Positions 24,902-33,621 of a stretch of 64,000 nt of DNA are shown piece after piece. A model generated the notes under the pieces. That model was given only the letters and a program-made list of their open reading frames with translations. It searched no databases and was not told the DNA's origin. A program made the position numbers and the translations under genes. How positions within the stretch are numbered: position 1 is the stretch's first letter; every line of letters starts with the position of its first letter. Source of the DNA: Desulfuromonadaceae bacterium (lineage in GTDB: Bacteria; Desulfobacterota; Desulfuromonadia; Geobacterales; Pseudopelobacteraceae); assembly GCA_028712075.1 (NCBI GenBank), contig JAQTQX010000009.1, forward strand, positions 62,001-126,000. The letters run 5' to 3'.

Positions 24902-25024
24902 ATGGCCATATTACTTAACGCAGGTATCATCGTAAAACTCGTGCTCTCACTGCTGTTGTTGTTCTCACTGGTCTCCTGGGGCATCATCCTGTTCAAGCTG
25001 TTCCAGGTGCGCCGCACAGGTTGA
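24902..25024 (+). pseudogene. Truncated ExbB/TolQ-like gene (N-terminal remnant)
   Basis: After AGGAGG (24890s) an ATG opens 40 codons: VKLVLSLLLLFSLVSWGIIL then FKLFQVRRTG and TGA at 25022. The first helix with SLVSWGIILFK is the conserved start of MotA/TolQ/ExbB proton channels, which run 200-240 residues. Immediately after the stop, a frame with FYSPLTVLFNEGYDER belongs to something else. A deletion appears to have removed most of exbB and joined unrelated sequence. Confidence 0.7.
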
Positions 25025-25276
25025 CAAATTTTTCTACTCCCCACTGACCGTGCTGTTCAACGAAGGATACGACGAGCGGTAAAAAGGGTGTCGAGCGGGG
25101 GAAGGACACGGGGGAAATACGAGGAAATCAGGGGACATTCATGCGGAAGATATCCTCGCAATCCCTGTAATTTTTTGTTGAAATACGACCATTATTTCGG
25201 CATAACACTTCCCAGAAAACACTGTAATATTTTAATGTTATTGTTTGACTATACTCACTATTGAAGAGGGGGTGTT

Positions 25277-26563
25277 ATGAAAAGGATGTTTGGTCTGGGA
25301 GTCGTAGTTTTGCTGTGGTGCAGCGCCGCTTATGGATTTGATTTTGGTAAAATTATTGAACACAGCGTGAAGCGTACCGACAAGAAAGCAGAACGAAGCG
25401 TTGAGGGTAAAATTGATCAAACCGTGGACGGTGCTTTCCAGACAGTTGAAGATGCTGTTTCGGGAGACGGGAAACCTTCAAAATCGTCGAAGAAATCATC
25501 CCGTAGCTCTAAAAAGTCAGATACAATTACAAATGACGATACGCAATCCACTGAGGGACAATCTTCCGGTGTAGTTGGCTGGAGCAGCTATGATTTTGTT
25601 TCGGGTGACAATATCATTTTCGAGGACACTCTTAAGGGAGAACGTAACGGAGAGTTCCCGTCCAGATGGGAACTGACCAAGGGAACTGTTGAAAATGCCA
25701 CTCTGGACGGTGAGAACGTAATTTATTTTATCAAATGTAATGCCAACAGCGGATGCATCACCCCGTTGCTTTCGAACAGTGACAAGGACTATCTCCCCGA
25801 AGAATTTACCATTGAGCTTGACGCCTACTTTGAAAACGACTCTCAGGGAAGCTATGTGCTGCATCTGGCGGATATGAAAAACCAGCAGCGCCTAGATACG
25901 ACGGTTCGCGGAAATGACAAGTGGATCCGGTTCGGGAAAAACGGCGCTGAACACAGGGGAAATGTTTCCCGGACATATTACCCCGGCACCAACAGCAGAA
26001 CAAAGTCGGGGCCCGGCTGGCGCCACGTTTCCCTGTCGTTCAACAAGCGCGCCTTGAAGCTGTATATTGATGATGCACGGGTTATGAATGTGCCGAATCT
26101 TGGTTACAACCCCACCGGGATAACTCTCGGCTTCCATAACCCGAACGGTGGAATCAAGAGTTACATTAAGAATATGCGGGTAGCCCAGGGAGCCGTGCCG
26201 CTGTACGATAAAGTGATGAGCGATGGCAGAATTGTCACTACCGGGATACGGTTTGATGTAAATCAGGCCACAATCAAACCGGAATCAACAGGTGTCATCA
26301 TGGAAATAGTTGCGTTGATGCAGAAAAATCCCGGGCTTAATTTTAGTATTGAGGGACATACCGATAGCGATGGAGAGGAAAATACCAACCTGAGCCTGTC
26401 CGAAAAAAGGGCAGAGGCCATTCGTGATTCGTTTGTTGCACGCGGTATTGATTCTTCGCGACTAAGGACAAAGGGATGGGGCGAAACCAAACCCATTGCC
26501 GATAACACGACGGCCGATGGCAAAGCCAACAACCGCCGTGTTGAATTCATCAAGTTCAACTGA
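25277..26563 (+). CDS. OmpA-family outer-membrane/peptidoglycan-binding protein
   Basis: 428 residues with a signal peptide (FGLGVVVLLWCSAAYG). Residues ~20-100 are Lys/Ser-rich and low complexity. Residues ~105-310 look like a jelly-roll (concanavalin-like) beta domain (FEDTLKGERNGEFPSRWEL...RHVSLSFNKRALKLYIDDARV). The C-terminus is an OmpA peptidoglycan-binding domain (FDVNQATIKPESTGVIMEIV, SIEGHTDSDGEENTNLSLSEKRAEAI, WGETKPIADN, NRRVEF). The middle domain's ligand is unknown. A bidirectional terminator lies ~70 bases downstream. Confidence 0.9.
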   Translation: MKRMFGLGVVVLLWCSAAYGFDFGKIIEHSVKRTDKKAERSVEGKIDQTVDGAFQTVEDAVSGDGKPSKSSKKSSRSSKKSDTITNDDTQSTEGQSSGVVGWSSYDFVSGDNIIFEDTLKGERNGEFPSRWELTKGTVENATLDGENVIYFIKCNANSGCITPLLSNSDKDYLPEEFTIELDAYFENDSQGSYVLHLADMKNQQRLDTTVRGNDKWIRFGKNGAEHRGNVSRTYYPGTNSRTKSGPGWRHVSLSFNKRALKLYIDDARVMNVPNLGYNPTGITLGFHNPNGGIKSYIKNMRVAQGAVPLYDKVMSDGRIVTTGIRFDVNQATIKPESTGVIMEIVALMQKNPGLNFSIEGHTDSDGEENTNLSLSEKRAEAIRDSFVARGIDSSRLRTKGWGETKPIADNTTADGKANNRRVEFIKFN

Positions 26564-26631
26564 CCATCTTTCAACGGAAATGCAGCTGAATGGTGGCTGC
26601 CGGAAAATTAGTACCAATCACCCGTAAAAGC

Positions 26632-26677
26632 AAAAAATCTCTCCTTCCCTTTAAAAACCGGGGAGGAGAGATTTTTT
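26632..26677. terminator. Bidirectional intrinsic terminator
   Basis: AAAAAATCTCTCC ... GGAGAGATTTTTT, a 13-bp perfect inverted repeat with T-runs on both strands, located 70 bases after the OmpA-family gene. It should end that transcript. Confidence 0.85.
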
Positions 26678-27074
26678 ATTCTGAGCAGGCTTTTCGTTTC
26701 GTCAAACCGGCTGGAGCCAGCCGATGTTCCGACATTGTCCCTGCCGAAGCGACATCCTCCGGAGCGTTTGGCGAGTTCGCTAAAGCCGACCTGGGAGTGA
26801 TCATTCACAATTGCATTGGTGAAAGAACATTTTTAGCACAGAGTTAATTGGCCACGTCATCCGTGATTTCACCGCTATCACTGGCTAGAAAAACCGGCGA
26901 AGAAGATCAAGCATGTCAAAGTTGCCAAGAAAAAAGGCCGTCCAGCTAGAGGAGACGTCCGGCAGCCTTCTGAACCGCAGGACGAAAAGGGGACATGCAT
27001 TTTTTCTGGAGTGCGAAGAGATCAGCGTCTGCACCATGGCCAACTTCTATTCTACCCCGCCCGTAGCGCAGCTA
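26678..27074. other. Region without a confident gene
   Basis: Plus-strand frame from about 26866 contains FHRYHWLEKPAKKIKHVKVA followed by KKKGRPARG, a Lys-rich segment that could be the tail of a degraded transposase, but no start or conserved motif is present. The remainder (26680-26860) shows short frames on both strands without homology I recognise. Confidence 0.3.
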
Positions 27075-27701
27075 TCATTTACTACCGCCTATGCCGCGTC
27101 CTGTGACCCGTTTTCGGGTGCTCTCAAGGATGTCAGGCAAACTCCCCTTGGTCATCAGATCGACAATCCAGCCGGCACCGAAAGGAATGCCGCCGGGATC
27201 GGTGCGGACCTGATACTCGACCAACGTCTTATCCCCCGGCAGACGGGTCAGCCTCCAATAACCGCTCGTGTCGCGGATGGTCTCCGATGCGGACAGTTCC
27301 GGCCAGGGAATCAGTTGCCAAGCGATTTCGGCGGCATCCTCCGCGATCTTGTAAGTCATCTTCAACCGGTAGAGTTTCTTTACACCCATCGGCAGTCCCA
27401 GATGATAATCGAGACGTGCCCCCTGTTGATCTGCGGCACGGACAACGACCTTCTTAACGTTCGGCATAAAGTCGGGATAGGACGAAAAATCGATCAGAAC
27501 TTTGTATATTTTGGCGAGTGGGGCCGCGATGACGGCATGGGCGAGGAAAGTTCGGTAACCCTTGACCTTCTCCGGGACTTCCTTGACCAGGATATTCCCC
27601 CCTCGCAGGGTCTTGAGTTCACCTGGAGTGACCGTTGCGGCGAAAGCAGCCGGGGTGAACAGTGCAAAAAAGAGCAGGAAGAGGAGCAGAGACGATTTCA
27701 T
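27075..27701 (-). CDS. Exported SRPBCC/START-like protein
   Basis: 208 residues from ATG 27701, with GGAAAGG upstream; an earlier in-frame start lacks one. Signal peptide SSLLLFLLFFALFTPAAFA. The mature part HAVIAAPLAKIYKVLIDFSSYPDFMPNVKKVVV, then GVKKLYRLKMTYKI and LVEYQVRTDPGGIPFGAGWIVDLMTKGSLPDILEST, is an SRPBCC (polyketide cyclase/START) lipid-binding fold. It probably binds a hydrophobic ligand in the periplasm. Single gene; the long frame on the other strand is its shadow. Confidence 0.88.
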   Translation of the reverse strand: MKSSLLLFLLFFALFTPAAFAATVTPGELKTLRGGNILVKEVPEKVKGYRTFLAHAVIAAPLAKIYKVLIDFSSYPDFMPNVKKVVVRAADQQGARLDYHLGLPMGVKKLYRLKMTYKIAEDAAEIAWQLIPWPELSASETIRDTSGYWRLTRLPGDKTLVEYQVRTDPGGIPFGAGWIVDLMTKGSLPDILESTRKRVTGRGIGGSK

Positions 27702-27999
27702 TACAAACCTTTCCGGGCGTGCGTAAGGCGGCACGGTCACTTCACCCTACCCCACATCTCCGCAAATTGTTTATACAACAATTGTCCCGTATAGTTACTA
27801 TATCAAATAAAGCCTCTTCAACCAGCTTGCTAACTCCTTGCCTGCTCTGCCAACAGTGTTGCCTTTTATCACCAAACCGGATAACCGAGTCGATCCTTCT
27901 CCATCTGCCCGGTTAAACCCGACATGAACACCTGGAACAGCCAAGAACATCCTCAGTCGATACAGTTTGGTTTTCTGTCGTTTTGCTACGTGAGAGCAA
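27702..27999. other. Gap between SRPBCC gene and TusA-like gene
   Basis: The minus strand holds an unstarted frame ending near 27798 with VHVGFNRADGEGSTRLSGLV then IKGNTVGRAGKELASWLKRL. It reads like real protein, but I do not recognise it; it may be the remains of a gene. The stretch TTGTTTATACAACAATTG (27768-27785) is an AT-rich palindrome. Confidence 0.3.
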
Positions 28000-28221
28000 T
28001 CAGAATTGGATTTGCGCTTTCTTCGCCGTACCCTCCGGTTTAATCCATAAAAGTGTCTTTTTGGCACGGAGGCACCAATCGCGCACATCTTTCTCGAACG
28101 TAGGGCAATCGGCAGTAACTTCAAGAATATCTCCAGGTTTCATCTTGACCGACATGACGGTTATCTTGAGGGTAGGCTGAGGACATTTGAGCCCTCGTGC
28201 ATCGAATGCGGTAACAGCCAT
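28000..28221 (-). CDS. TusA-family sulfur carrier protein
   Basis: 73 residues with AAGGAG eight bases upstream. The defining motif DARGLKCPQPTLKI carries the persulfide-accepting Cys in CPxP. VMSVKMKPGDILEVTADCPTFEKDV completes the compact fold; the second Cys (CPTF) and the Trp-Cys pair (DWCLRAKKTLL) are typical of TusA/YeeD-like proteins. It is the last gene of the hydrogenase run, 18 bases after MvhD, suggesting a sulfur-relay link to the Hdr module. Confidence 0.9.
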   Translation of the reverse strand: MAVTAFDARGLKCPQPTLKITVMSVKMKPGDILEVTADCPTFEKDVRDWCLRAKKTLLWIKPEGTAKKAQIQF

Positions 28222-28239
28222 AAATAACTCCTTATCTGG

Positions 28240-28671
28240 TTAATCGATACTTTCCTGTGCCACGCTGAGCGGCCCCAGCGCACGAACAGACTCGACCATC
28301 TCGGTGATAACCTGAGCGAACTTTTCCCCTTCTCCGGCAGAGACATAATCGAGACGGTACCGCTCTTTTTCGATTCCAAGCTGTTCCAGTAGCAGCAGCA
28401 GCATGCTGTGACGCTGCAGTGCCCGGCAATTGCCCTCTTTGTAGTGACAGTCACCGGGGTGACAGGCCAGAACTATAACACCATCGGCACCATTTGCAAG
28501 TGACGATAGAATAAATTGCGGATCGACTCTGCCGCTGCACATAACCCTGATGACCTGGACATTGGGAGGATATGCTTCCTGCGCCCCGCCAGCCTTGTCG
28601 GCACCGGCATAGGAGCACCAGTTACAGAGGAATCCGATGATTTTAGGCTCAAAAGCTTTCACTGGAATCAT
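28240..28671 (-). CDS. mvhD: MvhD-like hydrogenase/Hdr iron-sulfur subunit
   Basis: 143 residues matching the MvhD family: PKIIGFLCNWCSYAGADKAG, VQVIRVMCSGRVDPQFILSS, GADGVIVLACHPGDCHYKEG and a C-terminal helix. The five conserved cysteines bind a [2Fe-2S] cluster. MvhD carries electrons between a NiFe hydrogenase (MvhAG) and HdrA. Its ATG overlaps the HdrA stop by four bases, implying coupled translation. Confidence 0.92.
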   Translation of the reverse strand: MIPVKAFEPKIIGFLCNWCSYAGADKAGGAQEAYPPNVQVIRVMCSGRVDPQFILSSLANGADGVIVLACHPGDCHYKEGNCRALQRHSMLLLLLEQLGIEKERYRLDYVSAGEGEKFAQVITEMVESVRALGPLSVAQESID

Positions 28672-30620
28672 TTCAGGACTCCTTCTATTTCGGCCATTAT
28701 CTGCTCATTGGTGAAGTGATGGCCGGTAATAGCTCCTGACGGGCAGGCGGTCACACAGGTGCCGCAGCCATGACAGAGAACTGCGTTGACAGCAGAAACA
28801 TTCTGTTCAACATTGAAGGTTATGGCATGATAGGGACAGACCGAACCGCAGAGACGACATCCTGAGCAGCGTGTTTCATCAACCTCGGCGGTGATCGGTT
28901 CAATTTCAATCGTGCGCCCCGGCTGCAGCCCTGCAAGTGTGTAGCCGACACTGGCCATCCCTTCGAGCATCGCCGTTCTGACATCCATCGGCTCCTGACA
29001 GGCCCCGGCCAGGTAGATTCCCTTGATGGTGCTCTGTGCGGCGTCCATCCGTCCGTGCAATTCGCGATAAAACCCAAATGAATCGCGACTGACGTCCAGC
29101 ATGGCTGAAAGCTCGTCAGCCCCCTCTGCAGGAGTAACGGCCGGACAGAGAATGACCATATCGACGGTATCAGCCCCCCCCTCGAAGTTCACCAGAAGCT
29201 GGCCGGAAGAATTCCGGGTAATCGCAAGATCCCCGATACTGTTATACCGTTTCAGAGAGCTGTTCTTGTTTTCAACAGCGTGGTGGAATAAGCTGTGCGC
29301 CTCTTTTCCCGGTACGACCAGCTCCCGGTGATAGTGAGTGATGGTTGCCTCCGGCAGTTTTGCGGTAATCATATGGTTGAACTTGAAGGCGTACTGGCAG
29401 CAGATGCCGGAGCAGTACGGTTTATGGGCATCGTCCAGGCTTCCGACGCAATGAATGATTGCTACCGATGAGGGAGCACCGCCGTCTGCCGTCATAATTT
29501 CTCCGCCGGTCGGTCCGGTAGATGACAGCATCCGTTCAAATTGCAGGGCGTCATACACGTCAGGCAGAGTGCCAAAGCCCATGCCAACCACCTGGGAAGC
29601 ATCATACAAACCGGCGCCGGTGGCAATAATAATGGCGCCTATAGTGCGCTCGATCACCGTCTCCATTTCATCCAGATCGACAACGTCTTCCCCCATCGGA
29701 CAAGCATCCTTGCAGGCTCTGCAGATCTCTCCCCGTGAGCGGATACAGACATCCTCCATCAGGAACGGGGCATTCGGCAGGACACCCGCAAAGGCAAAAT
29801 CTATCGCCTTGCGTTCGCTGGTGCTGCTGTTAAATACGTTCAAAGTTGTTGCGGGACACGCCTCCACGCATTCGCCACAGCCGATGCATTCGTGAAGCGA
29901 CACGTGGCGTGGCTTCTGCCTGATTTTCGCGATAAAATTGCCATAGAAGCCGGTCACCTCGACCACTTCCGCCATGGTTATCAGCTCAATCTTTTCGGCG
30001 TAGTCACCATGGAGCAGATCTCCCATGAGCGGTTCCAGCATACAGGGGGCGCACTCAAGAGCGGGAAAGAGCTCATCAAAACGGACCGGCAGACCACCCA
30101 TAAACGGCGTCCGTTCAACCAGCACCACTGATCGCCCCGCTTCCGCCAACGACAGAGCCGCTTTCATACCGGCAGGACCTGCACCGATAACCAGCGCGTC
30201 GGGACAAACCTCCAGCTGTTTTTTCTCCAACGGTTGCTGCAGCCGCACCCGGCAGACCGCACCCCGGATGGCTCCAATCGCCTTTTCAGTTGCAGCGGCA
30301 GGATCTTCGGTCACCCATGCGATCTGCTCGCGGATATTGACCATCTGCATCAAATAGGGGTTCATTTCAACATTGGTCAGGCAACGACGGAACGTCGCCT
30401 CATGATCCCGTGGCGAACAGGCGGCCACAACAACCCGGTCCGGTCGCTCTGCCTTCAGGCTCTCCTCGAACTGCTGCTTGCCATCTTCCGAACAGATAAA
30501 ATCCACAATTGTTACGTACGTACCCTCCGGAAAGCTTTTGGCGGCCTCCGAAACCGCAGCGGAGCTGATCTTGTCGGCAATGTTACTGCCGCAGTTACAG
30601 AAATAGACGCCTGTTTTCAT
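28668..30620 (-). CDS. hdrA: HdrA-like FAD/iron-sulfur subunit
   Basis: 650 residues from ATG 30620, preceded by GGGAGGAAGC; it overlaps the protease stop (ATGA). N-terminal Cys-rich part (FCNCGSNIADKI, CSPRDHEATFRRCL), FAD-binding VIGAGPAGMKAALSLAEAG near residue 145, ferredoxin motif CIGCGECVEACPAT near 245, a CRACKDACPMG group near 300, and two C-terminal [4Fe-4S] motifs CSGCRLCGSVCP and CHGCGTCVTACP. HdrA is the flavin-based bifurcation/confurcation hub in methanogens. No HdrB or HdrC gene is in the window, so its partner reaction is unclear. Confidence 0.92.
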   Translation of the reverse strand: MKTGVYFCNCGSNIADKISSAAVSEAAKSFPEGTYVTIVDFICSEDGKQQFEESLKAERPDRVVVAACSPRDHEATFRRCLTNVEMNPYLMQMVNIREQIAWVTEDPAAATEKAIGAIRGAVCRVRLQQPLEKKQLEVCPDALVIGAGPAGMKAALSLAEAGRSVVLVERTPFMGGLPVRFDELFPALECAPCMLEPLMGDLLHGDYAEKIELITMAEVVEVTGFYGNFIAKIRQKPRHVSLHECIGCGECVEACPATTLNVFNSSTSERKAIDFAFAGVLPNAPFLMEDVCIRSRGEICRACKDACPMGEDVVDLDEMETVIERTIGAIIIATGAGLYDASQVVGMGFGTLPDVYDALQFERMLSSTGPTGGEIMTADGGAPSSVAIIHCVGSLDDAHKPYCSGICCQYAFKFNHMITAKLPEATITHYHRELVVPGKEAHSLFHHAVENKNSSLKRYNSIGDLAITRNSSGQLLVNFEGGADTVDMVILCPAVTPAEGADELSAMLDVSRDSFGFYRELHGRMDAAQSTIKGIYLAGACQEPMDVRTAMLEGMASVGYTLAGLQPGRTIEIEPITAEVDETRCSGCRLCGSVCPYHAITFNVEQNVSAVNAVLCHGCGTCVTACPSGAITGHHFTNEQIMAEIEGVLK

Positions 30621-31105
30621 GCTGCTTCCTCCCATTCCATAATCTCAGCAACAATCCGGCTTACAGCCTCCGGCAACGCAGCAGCCACCTCGTCGGTGAA
30701 TCGTTCGCCAAAAAGGTCAAACTCACCGGCCTCGATACCCCAGAAGGAGACCTGCTCCGGAAGTGGAACAGCTGCCATCACCCCCAGATCATAGGCTGTG
30801 GCAAAATCGGTATCATGACTTGAAAACGTATTCTTGGTGGTAACAAACTGTTTCGGGTCGAACCGCTGGACAGTGCCGGGAGTTACGCCGCTCAGCATGG
30901 CATCCACCACTACCGCACGTTTGAAACCGATCATGGCCTCCATCAAGCGGATCCCCCCACTGGGCAATTCCTTCACCGTCAGTTTCACGCGCTGATTTAT
31001 ACATTCCGCCACAGCACAGGCGACAGCAATCCCGACACCATCGTCGGAGAGCAGCCGGTTCCCCATACCAATTATGACAGTTTCTGACAGACGTGACGCT
31101 TTCAA
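30617..31105 (-). CDS. NiFe hydrogenase maturation endopeptidase
   Basis: 162 residues starting at TTG 31105, which overlaps the large-subunit stop (TTGA). VIIGMGNRLLSDDGVGIAVACAV is the HyaD/HybD-type nickel-recognition motif (G-GN..L.DDG-G with Asp/His ligands), and VVVDAMLSGVTPGTVQRF holds the second Asp. It cleaves the C-terminal extension of the hydrogenase large subunit after nickel insertion. The adjacent large subunit has a suitable tail. Ribosome site GGAG precedes the TTG. Confidence 0.88.
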   Translation of the reverse strand: MKASRLSETVIIGMGNRLLSDDGVGIAVACAVAECINQRVKLTVKELPSGGIRLMEAMIGFKRAVVVDAMLSGVTPGTVQRFDPKQFVTTKNTFSSHDTDFATAYDLGVMAAVPLPEQVSFWGIEAGEFDLFGERFTDEVAAALPEAVSRIVAEIMEWEEAA

Positions 31106-32595
31106 CCCTTTCTCCTCATCTCCCGAAGCATTCCACCCTGACTGTCACGTATCGCAACGGTCAACGGCATTTTACCCGGAAGAAAGTGGGTGGCACAGGA
31201 GAGACAGGGATCATACAGCCTGAACGCCATCTCCACCCTGTTGAGGATTGATTCATCAGGAGCGTCGCTGGTTATCAGCTTTTCGGCAGCACGTTTTATG
31301 GACATGGATATGGGGGCATAGTTATTGGTGGTACCGACGATCATGTTGACCATGGTCAACACTCCCCGGTCATCGGTTACAAAATGATGGGTCAGCGTTC
31401 CCCGTGGCGCCTCGATGGAGCCGACACCTTCACCGACAAACCGGGCCGGAGCAGGAATATTCCGGGTGTCCTGGGAGGTTATTTCAGGGTCAAGCGCCAG
31501 TTCCAGCATCCGCTCCGAGGCGTAGAGTAGCTCGATGAGTCGCGCCCAGTGAGTGGCCAGACGGTGATGGATCGGTTCATAGCGGGCAGCTGTAATTTTT
31601 TTACAGCCGAAAGTTTCGTATAAGCGCTGGTACTCGGCATTCGCCAGAGGAGTCGCCATCCCCTCGGAGACATTAAGCCGCGACAGGGGTGTAGCAGTAT
31701 AAATGCCGCTGTCGATCCCGTCGGTCAACCCCTTCCACCCCACTTTTTTCAGGTACGGATATTTCAGATAGGTCCAGGCTTCCACCCGTTCGGCAATATG
31801 CTCACGGTATTCGGAAGGGTCATATCTTACGAACTCATTTCCCTCCGGGTCCACCACCCTGATCATACCGTCATAAAAGTTGACCTGATTGTTGGCATCC
31901 ACAGTCCCCATCGAATAGGTGCGGTGCAGATAGATGTCAGAAGTTACCAGATCAAGGTATACGGGGTTCTTCAGGACTATTTTCTCAAAGATTGATAAGG
32001 AGAAACGGGCAAACTCGATATTTTTACGGGCGGCGTCCTCAATCTGTGAGCGCTCCTCCTCAGTGATGGGGCGGCTCCAGCCTCCCGGAACCCCGGCCAC
32101 CGGATGGATCGATTTGCCGCCCAGAAAGGTAATGATCTCATGGTTCCGTTTGCGGCAGGCGATCACCTCACCGGCAACTTCCAGCCCGACTTTGCGGGCA
32201 ACACCCAGAATGTTCCGTTCCGAAGGGGGGGCGTCAGGCCCGACGATGAAATCCGGGCCACCGAGGGCATAGAAGTGGGTCGTGTGATCGGTGACAAAAA
32301 AAGCCATGTAGAGAAGTTCGCGCAACTTTTTTGCTGTTGGGGTCGGTTCAGCGCCAAAGACTCGATCCAGCGCCTTGGTGGCCGCCAGGTGATGTGCCTC
32401 AGGACAGACCCCGCAGATCCGGTTGGTGATGGCCGGCATCTCCTCGGCCATGCGACCGACACAAAACTGTTCAAAACCACGCAGTTCCGGAATCTGGAAA
32501 AAGGTATTCTCCACCGTTCCCTGGTCATTCAGAAAGATATCTATCCGGCCATGCCCTTCCAGGCGGGTGATAGGATCAATTGTGATGCGTGCCAT
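31102..32595 (-). CDS. mvhA: NiFe hydrogenase large subunit (MvhA-like)
   Basis: 497 residues from ATG 32595. RITIDPITRLEGHGRIDIFL opens; the N-terminal nickel ligands are in RICGVCPEAHHL, the C-terminal ligands in DPCLSCATHFLPGKMPL. The protein continues ~27 residues past the last histidine, the tail removed on maturation. It is close to group 3c (Mvh-type) bidirectional hydrogenases, which work with HdrA/MvhD. Its start overlaps the end of the small subunit by 20 bases. Confidence 0.95.
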   Translation of the reverse strand: MARITIDPITRLEGHGRIDIFLNDQGTVENTFFQIPELRGFEQFCVGRMAEEMPAITNRICGVCPEAHHLAATKALDRVFGAEPTPTAKKLRELLYMAFFVTDHTTHFYALGGPDFIVGPDAPPSERNILGVARKVGLEVAGEVIACRKRNHEIITFLGGKSIHPVAGVPGGWSRPITEEERSQIEDAARKNIEFARFSLSIFEKIVLKNPVYLDLVTSDIYLHRTYSMGTVDANNQVNFYDGMIRVVDPEGNEFVRYDPSEYREHIAERVEAWTYLKYPYLKKVGWKGLTDGIDSGIYTATPLSRLNVSEGMATPLANAEYQRLYETFGCKKITAARYEPIHHRLATHWARLIELLYASERMLELALDPEITSQDTRNIPAPARFVGEGVGSIEAPRGTLTHHFVTDDRGVLTMVNMIVGTTNNYAPISMSIKRAAEKLITSDAPDESILNRVEMAFRLYDPCLSCATHFLPGKMPLTVAIRDSQGGMLREMRRKG

Positions 32596-33595
32596 TTTGT
32601 TCCCCCCCCATTCCAACCCGACCGCCCAGTGTCGAACTGGCCAGAGAGTATTTGTAAAACAGTCCGGCATAATCCGGAATCGTCTTCAGAAATTCATCCA
32701 CCTTCCCGGCAATTGCTTCTTCCGAAAGACCGGTGGTATCGCCGATGTCCATAATTGACCCAAGTGCCGCCACCATCTTAGCCCCCTGGTCAGGTATCCC
32801 CTCCGGAGCGCCATAGCAACCGGTGCAGGGCATATTGGCCTTGGTGCAGGGGGCACCGCAACCGTTCCGGGTGGCAATGCCCATACAAAGTAATCCCTGT
32901 TCAAGCAGGCAGGTTTTGGGGTCGGGATAGAATTCGTAAGTACGTCGGAAAGCGGGGATGCGCTTCTCCTCTTTCGTGCGGTCACAATCGTCGCACACGG
33001 TCAGGGTACCACAGCCGATCGTGCGCCCTTTGGGGGGCAGATCACCCGAAAGGATTGTTTCGATAACGTTCCAGATTTGATGCGATTCAGGCGGGCAGCC
33101 GGGGATGTAGTAGTCGACGTCTACCTCCTGAGCCAGATGCCGCACCCGCCCCAACAGCGCCGGAAGATGCATGTCTCCCTCGGGAAAGGTTGTCGTGCCG
33201 GAGGGAATAATGGCCGCCGGATTATCAACCGAAGGATTGTCGCGGTAGACGGAATTAAGCAGTTCTTCCTTCGTGGTAAAATTAGCCAGCGCGGGGATGC
33301 AACCACCTTTGGCACAGGAACCGAAGGCGATCAGAATCTGCGATTTTTTCCGCAGCAGATGGGCCATCTCGACGTTCTCCTCAGTGCGAAGGGCTCCATT
33401 GAAGAGTGTCACGGCGATGGCCCGGTCCGGGAGAGCCTCAATATCTTTTTTCTTGGTGTCCATCAGGCAGGGACAGAACATGAAGTCCAGTGCAGCATCA
33501 ACGTCCAGTATTTTCTCGTGCAGGTTGACAACGGCAATCTCGCAGCCGCCGCATGATGCGGCCCAGTAGACCGCCAGTTTCGGTTTTTGGTGCAC
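32576..33595 (-). CDS. mvhG: NiFe hydrogenase small subunit (MvhG-like)
   Basis: 339 residues. WAASCGGCEIAVVNLHEKIL carries the proximal cluster CxxC; GSCAKGGCIPALANF, PGCPPESHQIW and NGCGAPCTKANMPCTGCYGAPEG supply the remaining [4Fe-4S] ligands. There is no twin-arginine signal and no membrane anchor, so the enzyme is cytoplasmic. First gene of the hydrogenase part of the run, only 26 bases after the GGDEF gene. Confidence 0.93.
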   Translation of the reverse strand: MHQKPKLAVYWAASCGGCEIAVVNLHEKILDVDAALDFMFCPCLMDTKKKDIEALPDRAIAVTLFNGALRTEENVEMAHLLRKKSQILIAFGSCAKGGCIPALANFTTKEELLNSVYRDNPSVDNPAAIIPSGTTTFPEGDMHLPALLGRVRHLAQEVDVDYYIPGCPPESHQIWNVIETILSGDLPPKGRTIGCGTLTVCDDCDRTKEEKRIPAFRRTYEFYPDPKTCLLEQGLLCMGIATRNGCGAPCTKANMPCTGCYGAPEGIPDQGAKMVAALGSIMDIGDTTGLSEEAIAGKVDEFLKTIPDYAGLFYKYSLASSTLGGRVGMGGEQNGTHHN

Positions 33596-33621
33596 GTTTC
33601 ACCTCCATGTGTTTCCCTACG

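Noticed and set aside
26866-27000. Transposase tail
   Set aside because: The KKKGRPARG-type basic stretch is suggestive only; no catalytic motif, inverted repeats or start were found.
26913-27794. 293-codon plus-strand frame
   Set aside because: Covers the SRPBCC gene on the opposite strand, has no ribosome site, and the SRPBCC protein has a signal peptide and family motifs.
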